64,000 nt of DNA from the NCBI GenBank assembly GCA_947502885.1, contig CANNBP010000001.1, forward strand, positions 62,001 to 126,000, in the 5' to 3' direction. The notes under the pieces were generated by a model. That model ran no database searches and was not told the origin of the DNA. It saw nothing but the letters and a program-made list of their open reading frames with translations. A program made the translations under genes and the position numbers. Source of the stretch: an uncultured Aquimarina sp. (GTDB taxonomy: Bacteria; Bacteroidota; Bacteroidia; Flavobacteriales; Flavobacteriaceae). The number at the start of each line of letters is the position of its first letter. Within the stretch, counting starts at the first letter, position 1. Shown here one piece after another: positions 25,997 to 34,080 of the stretch.

Positions 25997-26848
25997 TTAA
26001 TTGTTTAGTGTTTTAATTAACTCACGCACCATTATTGTTTCAGTTGGTTTTTTATTGGTTATTTCATAATCAAACTGATTGTCACATTTTTGTTTAATTA
26101 GATGCCAACCTGATGAACCAAAATATGTACTGCCATCATACGTGAATTCTTCTTTTATTTCTATACTTCCGATAGAAGAATATATATCAGAATATCTTTT
26201 TCTATAGTGAGTGGGTTGAAACCAAACAATTTGTTTTCTAGCTTCTTTAATGGTTTCAGGGTCAAAATTGATTATCAGTATTTCTGATTCTAAAAAATTA
26301 CTAAGAGTGGGAAGGGTTTTAGAGTTAATTCGTGTAGTTGTAACTAAATTGTAACCAAATCCAAATTCAGAAGATTTGTCAGATTCTAAAACAATAGCCC
26401 CTCCATAATTTCCATTGTCTAATTTGAATGTTAAACAATCTCCCTTATCAAATATAGGTTTGATTTTTATGCTACTCTTTGGTTTAGGTCTTTTTCGAGG
26501 GGTTGATATTTTTTTTAAAAAACGCTCTAATTCTTTTTTGCGCTTATTTGAAGTTTTATCTTCGGCGTCTAATTCTTTCCATATTTTCAAGTCACTACCA
26601 GATACAATGATTTCTTTTATTTTTTGAAAAGTTTCTTCATTTAACGACATTGTTTCCCAACTAGCTAAACCAATCGCAAACCAAAAATTATTTCTTTCAT
26701 AATAATCATTTATTTCAAATTGATTTTCTTGAACTATTCTTTGCAATATTTCCTCAACTGGAAAATCACCAGCATATAATTCCATAAAATCAGAATAAAC
26801 TCCATTGGATGTATCGTTATCAATTATTCCAGTTCCCCAAGTTCCCAT
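25997..26848 (-). CDS. DUF4259 domain protein
   Basis: 283 residues. The opening MGTWGTGIIDNDTSNGVYSDF is the diagnostic DUF4259 start (G-T-W-x-x-G-x-x-x-N-D). A helical stretch carries GLASWETMSLNEETF, and a C-terminal strand-rich part (GDCLTFKLDNGNYGGAIVLE) follows a basic linker (KRKKELERFLKKISTPRKRPK). DUF4259 proteins are small and uncharacterised, often near immunity-type genes. The upstream spacer carries an array repeat. Confidence 0.7.
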   Translation of the reverse strand: MGTWGTGIIDNDTSNGVYSDFMELYAGDFPVEEILQRIVQENQFEINDYYERNNFWFAIGLASWETMSLNEETFQKIKEIIVSGSDLKIWKELDAEDKTSNKRKKELERFLKKISTPRKRPKPKSSIKIKPIFDKGDCLTFKLDNGNYGGAIVLESDKSSEFGFGYNLVTTTRINSKTLPTLSNFLESEILIINFDPETIKEARKQIVWFQPTHYRKRYSDIYSSIGSIEIKEEFTYDGSTYFGSSGWHLIKQKCDNQFDYEITNKKPTETIMVRELIKTLNN

Positions 26849-26868
26849 AAATTATTTTGTTTTTAATG

Positions 26869-26935
26869 TCTCACAACAGTTATAAAGATGTTATTTTTCG
26901 GTTTAGCGCTTATTAGTTATGTTTTAGGCACCTAA
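26869..26935 (-). repeat. array palindromic spacer, short form
   Basis: About 67 bp. The stop-side half (GCCTAAAACATAACTAATAA) resembles the one at 33394-33526 (TGTAAAACATAGCTAATAA), and the start-side end is CTGTTGTGAGAC, where GTTGTGA is near the attC R' consensus GTTRRRY. Both arms and their position (just after the SUKH stop, before the DUF4259 start) fit the family. Confidence 0.5.
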
Positions 26936-26939
26936 TAGT

Positions 26940-27548
26940 TTAATATTTCCACTTTTCTACAACATCTACACCAAACATTTCATCTAAAATTTCTTCACTC
27001 CATTTTTCAACCTTTTCTTGCCCAATTTCTTGATTAAACAAATCTACCTGACAAGAAATCAAACACCCTTTTATGTAGTCGCTTGCATCATCAAATAGTT
27101 TTGTTATATATGGTTGCGTATCATGATCATAATAGTATATTTCCTTAGTTTCGCTATGAAAGCAGAACATATTCCCATTTCCTAAATAATCACTAAAAGA
27201 AATTAAAAAGGGTAAGTGTTTTTTGTCTTTATTTGAAAAATTTGGTCCATATTCGGGTTCGTCTTTCCAAATATCTTGTATCCATCCAATTTCGGTAAAA
27301 CTTTGTAGCTGTTCTCCAATATTAGCAATTCCAAATTTCTGATAAAACAATTTCAAGCTATCGGGTAAAGTGGTTTCTAACCTTTTTTCTAATTCGAATA
27401 TTGCCTCTATAGAAATGGGTTCAGATAATTCTTCTCCCCAATTATCTGCATACTCGGTTATAATAAGTTCAGTTTTATCGAACCAATTTTCCTCTCCGAT
27501 TTTTTCAAAGGGAATAATAATATCTGATTTTGATTTAATATCTATCAT
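26940..27548 (-). CDS. SMI1/KNR4 (SUKH) family protein
   Basis: 202 residues. The SUKH fold is visible: EPISIEAIFELEKRLETTLPDSLKLFYQKFGIANI (the LP-x-x-x-x-FYxxxG signature), then FLISFSDYLGNGNMFCFHSETKEIYYYDHD, and a closing helix. Residues 1-45 form an extra N-terminal segment. SUKH proteins are common immunity proteins against nuclease and other toxins in contact-dependent and polymorphic systems, and also occur as loose genes in integron cassettes and genomic islands. No toxin gene is visible nearby. Confidence 0.8.
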   Translation of the reverse strand: MIDIKSKSDIIIPFEKIGEENWFDKTELIITEYADNWGEELSEPISIEAIFELEKRLETTLPDSLKLFYQKFGIANIGEQLQSFTEIGWIQDIWKDEPEYGPNFSNKDKKHLPFLISFSDYLGNGNMFCFHSETKEIYYYDHDTQPYITKLFDDASDYIKGCLISCQVDLFNQEIGQEKVEKWSEEILDEMFGVDVVEKWKY

Positions 27549-27562
27549 TCTTTCAAATTATT

Positions 27563-27637
27563 GTCTAACGTTCTGCTTACATGGTGTACTTGTGTGTAAT
27601 AAATACGATTTTATACATTTTGCTATGGTGTTGTATC
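27563..27637 (-). repeat. array palindromic spacer with perfect attC-type R' box
   Basis: Its start-proximal end reads AACGTTAGAC (in gene orientation), where GTTAGAC fits the attC core GTTRRRY exactly, 15 bp before the SUKH start. The stop-proximal end is GATACAACACC, directly after the GNAT stop. About 75 bp. This is the closest match to the integron consensus in the window. Confidence 0.55.
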
Positions 27638-27641
27638 TTTT

Positions 27642-28172
27642 TTAGCCATTAAATTCTTTTGGGTATTCGACAGTTCCACTAACTCCATCCAGTCCATTTT
27701 TGATTAATTCAATTACCATACAATTCTCTTTTGGGATTTCAAATGGCAACTCAATACCATATTTGTCTGATTGTTCATAACCAAATCTTGGATAATACTT
27801 TTCGTGCCCAAGAAGAACGATTGATTTATGTCCTAATTCTTTAGCCTTTTTATGTGATTCAAGAATCAATTTTCCACCAATTCCTTTTCCCTGAAATTCA
27901 GGTAGGACAGAAACAGGAGCTAAAGCCAGTGAGTCAAATTCATTGATCTCATTTTTAATTTTCAGCTTAGAAATTAAAATATGTCCTACAATTTTTCCAG
28001 CAATTTCTGCAACCATTGACAATTCAGGAATAAAAGCATCTGATTTTCGTAATCTTTCTACTAAAAAATGTTCTGTGTGATCACTCATTTGTTCAGATTC
28101 AAAAGCCTTTTCTATGAGATTGAAGACTATGTCTATATCTTTTGATTCTTCTTTTCGTATCGTTATTTCCAT
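27642..28172 (-). CDS. GNAT N-acetyltransferase (YhbS-like)
   Basis: 176 residues from the ATG at 28172 (MEITIRKEES); the frame extends to 28190, which adds six residues. GNAT motif A is clear: DSLALAPVSVLPEFQGKGIGGKLILESHKKAKE, with the acetyl-CoA pyrophosphate loop QGKGIG, followed by SIVLLGHEKYYPRFGYEQS (motif B). This resembles the YhbS type. Substrate unknown. Such acetyltransferases are common cassette genes. Confidence 0.85.
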   Translation of the reverse strand: MEITIRKEESKDIDIVFNLIEKAFESEQMSDHTEHFLVERLRKSDAFIPELSMVAEIAGKIVGHILISKLKIKNEINEFDSLALAPVSVLPEFQGKGIGGKLILESHKKAKELGHKSIVLLGHEKYYPRFGYEQSDKYGIELPFEIPKENCMVIELIKNGLDGVSGTVEYPKEFNG

Positions 28173-28197
28173 TCCTTTATAACTATTCAATTTGTTT

Positions 28198-28421
28198 CTT
28201 GACTATGGTTAGTACAGGAATTAAAATTACTGAATTTCCGATTAAGCACTTAGCCAAAACTTTTTATTTCGGTTTATCTTTTTCTGTTCTAAAGCTAAAT
28301 TAAAAGATTTGGGGATGTGCCTTTTAATTTTTTAAAGATCTACTACAATACCCTATTTACATTTCAGTTTCAAATAGATCGGTAGAGGTTTTTGGTATAT
28401 CAACTGTTACACATTTTTCTT
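28198..28421 (-). repeat. array spacer with stem, family-related
   Basis: Between the LRR stop and the GNAT start. Contains TTGGCTAAGTGCTTAATCG, also present at 33945-34080 as TTGGCTAAGTACTTAATCG, and a perfect 10-bp stem (AAATTAAAAG / CTTTTAATTT) nearer the LRR gene. A stop-side GTGTAACAG and start-side TACTAACC are the possible end boxes, but the R' box is not AACGTT. About 220 bp. Confidence 0.4.
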
Positions 28422-29342
28422 TCAAAATACTACGTTTGTATTTGGCAACAAAGACTTGATTCTTGATTGTTCTGTTTCAGAGAAGTTGTTTTCGCTTAGT
28501 TCTAAAACAGCCAGGTTCGACAGGCCATCTAAATCTTTAGGTAGTTTAGTCAGTTCGTTCTTTCTAAGCAATAGAACCTTTAGATTAGGTAGTTGTTTAA
28601 GGCCATTATTTAGATAGTCAATTTTAATATTTGGATTATTGTCGAGGACCAATCCATTCAATTGATTGAGTAGGGTTACCTCACTTGGAATGGATTTTAT
28701 CTGGTTATCAGATAAGACGAGTATTTTTAGGTTGGGCATCTTTGATAATGCAGAAAAAGCATTAGCTAAATTCAGATTTGGGTTGCCATTTAAATGCAGT
28801 TCTTCTAGTAATTTTAGTTCCTTAACTTTTAATGGTATTGAAGAAAGGTCTAGTTCGCTGAGATATAAGAAGTCAAGTTTTTGAACTTTTGAAAGTACGG
28901 TCAAAGTTTTGTCTAGGTCCAATTGTACATTGTCTGATAAATCGATTTCTCTCAGGTTGGGTAAAGTTGATAAGACTTCTGGTAATTTTTCAAAGTCATT
29001 ATTTCTCAGATTAACAACAGTTAGTTTATTCAAGTTCTTTAATTCTGACCGTAATGATCTTAAGTCGTTGCCTTGAATATTCAATAATCCTAAACTGTGA
29101 ATTTGTCCAATACCTTCAGGAAGTTCATTAAGTCCGCATTCGGTTAAGTAAAGTGATTCGAGTTTCGGGAGTTTATCAATATGTTCGGTAATTTTCGGTA
29201 TATCACTACATACCAAGTCTAACCAATAAACTTTCTCAGATTCTTTTAATGCTTCTTCAAATGAAGTAAATCGTTGATTTGCCTGACCAATAACTGTGAA
29301 TCGGATTATTAGAATGATAGTAACTGTGAGAAGTGTTTTCAT
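28422..29342 (-). CDS. secreted leucine-rich repeat protein
   Basis: 306 residues when started at the ATG at 29342 (MKTLLTVTIILIIRFTVIG, a signal peptide cleaved near GQA). About nine LRR units follow, such as KLESLYLTECGLNELPEGI, KLTVVNLRNNDFEKLPEVL and NLAVLELSENNFSETEQSR, with the LxxLxLxxN pattern spaced 23-24 residues. No C-terminal T9SS domain is visible. It could act as a surface adhesion or protein-binding module. The longer frame start at 29393 would put non-signal residues in front. Confidence 0.8.
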   Translation of the reverse strand: MKTLLTVTIILIIRFTVIGQANQRFTSFEEALKESEKVYWLDLVCSDIPKITEHIDKLPKLESLYLTECGLNELPEGIGQIHSLGLLNIQGNDLRSLRSELKNLNKLTVVNLRNNDFEKLPEVLSTLPNLREIDLSDNVQLDLDKTLTVLSKVQKLDFLYLSELDLSSIPLKVKELKLLEELHLNGNPNLNLANAFSALSKMPNLKILVLSDNQIKSIPSEVTLLNQLNGLVLDNNPNIKIDYLNNGLKQLPNLKVLLLRKNELTKLPKDLDGLSNLAVLELSENNFSETEQSRIKSLLPNTNVVF

Positions 29343-29358
29343 AATTGGAAAATCTATT

Positions 29359-29536
29359 GTATGTAACGTTACTAAATATATGAATAGGAGCAAGGTAGTA
29401 TACCTGAGCCAATTGATCTATATGCGCATTTTTATTTCTTGTTTAATGTATAAAAATCTATTGTCATCGCAAAAGGAAATGGCTTTTCGATTGACACTAA
29501 ATTTTTGCTCTGATTTCATGTACGATGTTAACATTA
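29359..29536 (-). repeat. array palindromic spacer, family B
   Basis: Starts with ATGTTAACATCG just after the GNAT stop region and ends GTAACGTTACATAC before the LRR start, so both ends carry AAC/GTT boxes. About 178 bp. A near-identical copy without the last arm lies at 30568-30727. Confidence 0.55.
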
Positions 29537-29581
29537 GTTTTCGACTCGGATTAAATCGGTTTATTGTACGTTCGTTTTTAT

Positions 29582-30025
29582 TTATAAATCTTTTGAAAGG
29601 CATATACTATCAGGAATATCCTTTAGTATACCATATTTCTCAATAGAATTATAATTATTTCTTCGATAAAGTTTACCAGCTTCAGGTTGTTTTGATCCCA
29701 TAAAAAGTATGCATCTAGAATACCCTAATTCTTTAGACCAGTCTTCTAATTCGGATAAAATCTTCTCTCCAACTCTTTGACCTCTTGTTTCTGGAGATAC
29801 ATACATTCTTTTTATCTCCATAGAATTAAAATTGTATTTAGAGATTGCTCCGCAACCAATTGCTTTATCATTTTTCAATGCTAAAACAACATAATTTAAA
29901 TTAGAGATGTCATTGAATTGAGATAAAGGATGAGTCTTACCATCTCTTCTTGCAAGGTCTAAATTGAGTGATTGTACAAGTCTTTTAAATTCTTGATTTT
30001 GAGAATTTGTTCTTATTATTTTCAT
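29582..30025 (-). CDS. GNAT N-acetyltransferase
   Basis: 147 residues. Motif A is MEIKRMYVSPETRGQRVGEKILSELEDWSKEL, with RGQRVG forming the acetyl-CoA loop, and motif B is CILFMGSKQPEAGKLYRRNNYNSIEKYG. The pattern, with KRMYVSPETRGQ and the L-Y-x-x-x-x-Y ending, fits a small PaiA/YjdJ-like acetyltransferase. Substrate unknown. It has its own repeat on each side and so forms a candidate single-gene cassette. Confidence 0.82.
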   Translation of the reverse strand: MKIIRTNSQNQEFKRLVQSLNLDLARRDGKTHPLSQFNDISNLNYVVLALKNDKAIGCGAISKYNFNSMEIKRMYVSPETRGQRVGEKILSELEDWSKELGYSRCILFMGSKQPEAGKLYRRNNYNSIEKYGILKDIPDSICLSKDL

Positions 30026-30050
30026 TATACTTTAGAGTGAGTTAAAATAA

Positions 30051-30220
30051 CGTGCAACGATATAAGTGTGCGTTGTAGCAATGAAAATGTTACCTAACTA
30101 TCAACATTATTTAGACATTTGTGGTTAATTTTCACCCCTTAAAATAGTTGTACCCTAACAAATATACAAGAACTATTCAATTCATTAATTAACTGCTATG
30201 ATTAGATACTTGGTCTTGTA
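30051..30220 (-). repeat. array palindromic spacer, family A
   Basis: Related to 41345-41515 through AGTTAATTAATGAATTGAAT on the stop side, GGTAACATTTTCATTGC in the middle, and CGTTGCACG at the start-proximal end, which is less conserved than AACGTT. It lies between the truncated gene below and the GNAT gene start. About 170 bp. Confidence 0.5.
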
Positions 30221-30232
30221 AAACGTATTCTT

Positions 30233-30562
30233 TTAATATAGTTTATCAAGAATTTGATCACTCAATTCAAATTCTTCCTTTTTTTTAAGAAAAATTGCCG
30301 ATGGCCCAAAAGGATTCCCTATTGCCAAAACTCCATAATTTTCATTGAATAATACAGGCGACATTCCATCTATTTCGGGTTCAATAAAAGTATAGCTGTC
30401 AAAATGTAGTATAGAAATCCGATTATTCTTAAATCGGTTAATTTCGGTTTTTTCATATTCACTGTGCGTGAATGTTAATTCATTGCGATATTTTTTAAAT
30501 TCGACATTAAAATTTCTTGAAGAATCAGTATGGCTAGAATAATCAAATTTGATAATTGAGTC
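30233..30562 (-). pseudogene. 5'-truncated gene remnant
   Basis: A frame of 109 codons without any start, from DSIIKFDYSSHTDSSRNFNVEFKK to a stop at 30233. An upstream TAA precedes it directly, and it abuts a repeat copy that has lost its R' end, so the first part of the gene has been deleted together with the repeat end. The C-terminal segment SPVLFNENYGVLAIGNPFGPSAIF does not match a family I know. The sequence reads as a protein with normal codon use. Confidence 0.55.
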
Positions 30563-30567
30563 AGTTT

Positions 30568-30727
30568 AGGAGCAAGGTAAGTATACCTGAGCCAATTGAC
30601 CTATCTGCGTATTTTTATTTCTTGTTTAATGTATAAAAATCCATCGTCATCGCAAAAAGGAAATGACTTTTCGATTGAAACTAAATTTTTACTCTGATTT
30701 TATAGATAATGCTGTAGCACGTTAAAT
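30568..30727 (-). repeat. array palindromic spacer, family B, truncated
   Basis: Close to 90 percent identical to 29359-29536 over about 150 bp by eye, from ATTTAACGTGCTAC (overlapping the stop of the DUF2007 gene, with ATTTAAC fitting the attC RYYYAAC box) to ACCTTGCTCCTA. The start-proximal arm with AACGTT is absent, and a headless gene fragment begins right there. Confidence 0.55.
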
Positions 30728-31381
30728 TATTTTTGCAAATAACTTTATTAAAAACGAAATAGGGAATATTATCAAACTTATATAAAAAATGTATTTACCA
30801 TTTCTTCTGTCTTTTGGGTAATATGAAAAAACTTTTTGTCCATTAGGTAACGTCTTTTTTGAAGTCCATAAAAAGTACCCTATAATTAAACCCAAAAATC
30901 CTCCTAGAAAAGCGAAGATATATCCAGCAATTATCCAACCTTTTTGGTTTCCTTCTGGTTTAGCTAACTCTTTAATTCTTTTTAGCTTAAGAGATTTTAG
31001 TAACTCATCATCAACAGATTTACCTCTTTCTTTTAGAAGTTTTTTTGATAAACTATAATCAAATTCACTCCATTCATCAGATTTAACCAATATATCGTAT
31101 AATTCGTCATCTGTAAAACTTAATAAATAGTAATCATCGTCAACATTATTAATTAAATTTTCAACTTGAGTTTCCAATATTTTTGAAGCCTTGTCAAAAT
31201 CAGATTGTTTAATTCTAATTTAGATTTCATTATTTATTGGATTTGCACCAAAATTTGAATCTACAGAAGGTGCATTGTCAGCTATAATTGTATCTATATT
31301 ATTATCTCGTAACAATTGCTCTACTTCTTTAGCTTGTTCTAAAACTGAAAACTTTTTAAAAATTGAATAATTTTCACTCAT
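30722..31381 (-). pseudogene. DUF2007-type membrane protein interrupted by one nonsense codon
   Basis: Starting at the ATG at 31381 (MSENYSIFKKFSVLEQ) the frame runs 53 codons to a TAA at 31220-31222, then continues in the same frame as IRIKQSDFDKASKILE to the end at 30722. The N-terminal part and the resumption match the DUF2007 signal-transducing domain (FxxxxEAxxVxxLLxxxxI ... VxxxDxxKAxxIL). One CAA-to-TAA change would explain the stop. The C-terminal part has two membrane helices and a loop with KKTLPNGQKVFSYYP. A TTG at 31177 might restart the second part. Confidence 0.6.
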
Positions 31382-31419
31382 ATTTATTGATATAGTTGGT
31401 AAAGGTTGAATGATATTTA

Positions 31420-31986
31420 TTAGGTGTTATATGCCTTTCTCATTTTCGATTTATATGATTTACTTAGTATCAAACCTAATACGATTAAAGCTATCATTGT
31501 TGTTAATGGGATTAGATATGGCATTTCAGGACCAATACTTAATCCAATAATCAATGCTGCGATTGAAATGAAACCTCCGATAATCACATAAGATGTTTCT
31601 TTGTAAAACCATCCATAAGGGAAAAAGTGAGCTCCAGTTATAATGGCATAAGTCATCACGAAATAATCTGGAATTTTTAATAAAATAAATATTAAAAAAG
31701 GAAAATAAAATAATTGAGCAAGATTTAACCAAATTCCAAGGGGTTGTAATGGGTTTTCTTTAATTTTCCACTCCGTTTTGAATACTTTGGACAGAACAAG
31801 TGCAAGGGGTAACATTATACCGCTTATGATAAAAGTTCCAATGCTTTTATCATAAGAAGAATATTCTAAAGTCCATAGAAAACTTATTGCTGCCCAAAGA
31901 ATACTTGCAGCAGCTATAAAATCAATTCCATTTTTAGCTTTAATAGATAGGTTGTTTCTTAATTTATCTAGGGTATTTTTTGTCAT
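31420..31986 (-). CDS. DUF7010-like membrane protein
   Basis: 188 residues from the ATG at 31986 (MTKNTLDKLRNNLSIKAKNGIDFIAAASILW). About six membrane helices are seen. The opening (LSIKAKNGIDFIAAASILWAAISFLW) and the centre HFFPYGWFYKETSYVIIGGF resemble DUF7010. It lies 38 bp from the DUF2007 gene without a repeat, so the two may form one cassette. Function unknown. The frame extends to 32055, but that part lies within the repeat. Confidence 0.6.
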   Translation of the reverse strand: MTKNTLDKLRNNLSIKAKNGIDFIAAASILWAAISFLWTLEYSSYDKSIGTFIISGIMLPLALVLSKVFKTEWKIKENPLQPLGIWLNLAQLFYFPFLIFILLKIPDYFVMTYAIITGAHFFPYGWFYKETSYVIIGGFISIAALIIGLSIGPEMPYLIPLTTMIALIVLGLILSKSYKSKMRKAYNT

Positions 31987-32002
31987 AATTAATAGTTCTA
32001 AT

Positions 32003-32072
32003 GGTATATAACGCCAAATATATGAATTGAAGCAAGGCAAGCAAGCCTTAACCAATTGATTTATTCACGCAT
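32003..32072 (-). repeat. array palindromic spacer, short family B form
   Basis: A hairpin of about 70 bp just before the DUF7010 start: AATTGGTTAAGGC pairs with GCCTTGCTTCAATT, and the start-side end is GGCGTTATATACC. The sequence AATATATGAATTGAAGCAAGG corresponds to 29359-29536 (AATATATGAATAGGAGCAAGG). It is a shortened member of family B. Confidence 0.5.
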
Positions 32073-32076
32073 TTTT

Positions 32077-32517
32077 TTATGTCAGTTTTAAGTCGCAATT
32101 TAATTCTACATCATCTATCTCGGCACCAATATACTCATAGAATTTTTGTGCATTTTTATTCCAATTTGATACTTGCCAGCGCATTTTTTTACATTCTTCG
32201 TTTTTTGCTAAATCAATAACTGAGTCAAGTAGTTTTTTTCCAATTCCTCGTTTTCGATATTCTAAACTCACATATAAATCGTCTAAATACATCGATTTTC
32301 CAGTCCAAGAATAATAAGCAAAAAAATATGTAGCATATCCGACTATTTTTTCATCGATTACCGCTACAAAACAGTTAAAAAAATCTCTGTCATTTTTTAA
32401 TTGTTCAACAGAATTTGTCATTTTTTCGGGTAACTTTTCGAATAAAGCAAACTCTTTAAAAAGAAAAATTATTTGTTCATAATCTTTTTCTTCTATAGAT
32501 CTTATTTCTATTTTCAT
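32077..32517 (-). CDS. GNAT N-acetyltransferase (diamine acetyltransferase-like)
   Basis: 146 residues. Motif A is MYLDDLYVSLEYRKRGIGKKLLDSVIDLAK (RKRGIG acetyl-CoA loop), then KKMRWQVSNWNKNAQKFYEYIGAEI, which resembles spermidine/spermine N1-acetyltransferase-like members (W-N-K-x-A-Q-x-F-Y). The substrate cannot be fixed from sequence. It is one of three GNAT genes in the array, all of different lineages. Confidence 0.85.
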   Translation of the reverse strand: MKIEIRSIEEKDYEQIIFLFKEFALFEKLPEKMTNSVEQLKNDRDFFNCFVAVIDEKIVGYATYFFAYYSWTGKSMYLDDLYVSLEYRKRGIGKKLLDSVIDLAKNEECKKMRWQVSNWNKNAQKFYEYIGAEIDDVELNCDLKLT

Positions 32518-32530
32518 TTTTGATTTTCAA

Positions 32531-32704
32531 GTTAGATATTACATATATTGTGTGTCGTAGTAAGACAAAATGTTACCAAGCCATTGAGATTATCTGCATA
32601 TTGATTACTGATTTTTTTTATATGCATTACGCCTTACCAAAAATACAATAACCATTCTATTGATCACCTAGCTGTAAAGGATACAAGTATTGTGTTATAT
32701 GCTG
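32531..32704 (-). repeat. array palindromic spacer, family A
   Basis: About 174 bp, starting after the stop of the DUF2625 gene with GCATATAACACAATAC. The middle (GGTTATTGTATTTTTGGTAA, then GGTAACATTTTGTC) is nearly the same as at 41345-41515. The start-side end is degenerate (ATGTAATATCTAAC in place of AACGTT). Confidence 0.5.
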
Positions 32705-32710
32705 GTTTTT

Positions 32711-33373
32711 TTATAGCTGTTTTTTAAAATCAAGTTGAAGGTTCCAAATCTCATCAATCGAGATAATCTTTCTACTCAAATCATTCACATTATCATATTC
32801 TGTACACAAAAATGGATAGAATCCAATTCCTGATTTTCCGTTTAAATTTTTTACTTCGGCATTCCAATTGTCCCATTTTAAACCTTCATAAAATTGTTCT
32901 AAATCTCCGGTAAGCGTCCACCAAATAAAGTCAGAATACCCCATTTCCATATTTTCCCATTCAAGACAATCAGGAGCGAAATAATAGATCTGTCCTAAAT
33001 CTTCTCCAAATTTACCTCCATTAATCGCAAAAAAACCTCCAATTACGTCATCAGCGACAAGTAAATATGGGGCTTTTTGTCCAAATTCTGTTATTGATTT
33101 TCCTTTATTTCAATCGGGTAAACTTCTATTCAACTTAGTACTACCAGAACCTAAAATTCTAATCCATCCATTGTCAATTAAAACCCCACCAGTTTCATAA
33201 ATAATAGCTCCCATTGGAGAACGAGTTGTAACTTGAGTATTATATAAAGCCAATTCAGAACTTTTTTGCTCTTTAGGCAAAATTTCTACTTTATTTGTAG
33301 CTTCTTTAATCCATTTGGAAACCAATTTCCATCCAAATTCTTCTTTGTTTATTAATTCAGTTAGAGGTTTCAT
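32711..33373 (-). pseudogene. DUF2625 protein interrupted by one nonsense codon
   Basis: From the ATG at 33373 (MKPLTELINKEEFGWKLVSKW) the frame runs 87 codons to a TGA at 33110-33112, then continues in frame for 133 codons as NKGKSITEFGQKAPYLLVAD to the stop at 32711. Together they make a full-length DUF2625 protein: TRSPMGAIIYETGGVLID, GWIRILGSGS, LNRSLPD, GGFFAINGGKFGEDLG, IYYFAPDCLEWE and EQFYEGLKW are all family hallmarks. The interrupted codon aligns with a conserved Trp (SLPDWNKG), so TGG to TGA is the likely change. Confidence 0.75.
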
Positions 33374-33393
33374 TTAGATTGTTTTTTGTGCTT

Positions 33394-33526
33394 ACTTACA
33401 ACGGCAGGTATAAGAAAAATAACGGAATTAGCAACGCTAGCTTTTCAGTTAGGAACTAGGCCTTATTTTATGTTTATATTTTTGGTTTAGCATTTATTAG
33501 CTATGTTTTACACAAGTTGTTGTGCG
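33394..33526 (-). repeat. array palindromic spacer, family C
   Basis: About 130 bp. Begins GCACAACAACTTGTG after the acidic protein gene and ends CTGCCGTTGTAAG before the DUF2625 start, so ACAAC and GTTGT sit at the two ends as in attC. The stop-side half (TAAAACATAGCTAATAA) is shared with 26869-26935. Confidence 0.55.
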
Positions 33527-33536
33527 TTCGACATTT

Positions 33537-33920
33537 TTACCATTCACGCCATTCTTCGGTAATGTCATTTTCAGATTTAAGAAGCCCTGCAATTATAGAG
33601 GTATCTTCAATAAATTGACAAAGGTCTTCTCGTTGGTCAGTTTCTATAAGTTCATGCTCGCATTTTTCATTAAGCATATTGAGTTCCAGAATAACTTTTT
33701 TTACAGATTCTATGATCAACTTTTCATTTTTATTAGACTTTATTAGGTCGTCAATATATTCATCTAATATTTCTCCGCATTTATCAATATCTGCTTGAGT
33801 ATATTCTACTTCGAATTCCTCATCATCACTTATATCTTCTTCATCTGGGCTCATATAGTCAATCATTGACCTTAAAACACTTTCGTGTTTTTTTTCTTTA
33901 AATTCTTCTAATTCTTTCAT
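33537..33920 (-). CDS. hypothetical acidic helical protein
   Basis: 127 residues, very acidic, with runs such as MSPDEEDISDDEEFEVEYT. The rest is predicted helical (IDKCGEILDEYIDDLIKSNKNEKLIIESVKKVILELNMLNEKCEHEL). No family recognised. The composition, a flexible acidic linker plus helices, is common in small immunity or regulator proteins, but that is only a compositional remark. Both flanking spacers are array repeats. Confidence 0.5.
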   Translation of the reverse strand: MKELEEFKEKKHESVLRSMIDYMSPDEEDISDDEEFEVEYTQADIDKCGEILDEYIDDLIKSNKNEKLIIESVKKVILELNMLNEKCEHELIETDQREDLCQFIEDTSIIAGLLKSENDITEEWREW

Positions 33921-33944
33921 TTAATGTAGAGTTCGGTTTTTTAA

Positions 33945-34080
33945 CTAACGTCTAGGCTATTCTTAATACGGTAATTAAAAGTAATAAACTTTCGATTAAG
34001 TACTTAGCCAAAACTTTTTATTTTATAAGCTTTGGGTTAAATACTAAAACCCGCATTAATTATAGGTACTGGCGTTATAG
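33945..34080 (-). repeat. array palindromic spacer, family D
   Basis: About 136 bp. It overlaps the stop of the gene at 34075 with CTATAACGCCAG and ends GACGTTAGT before the acidic protein start. CTATAACGCCAGTACCTAT pairs with ATAGCCTAGACGTTAG. The two ends carry AAC and GTT, so it fits the attC layout well. Confidence 0.55.

Noticed and set aside
31220..33112. Genetic code change with reassigned stop codons
   Set aside because: One stop is TAA and one is TGA, and all intact genes use both as true stops, so two independent nonsense mutations fit better.
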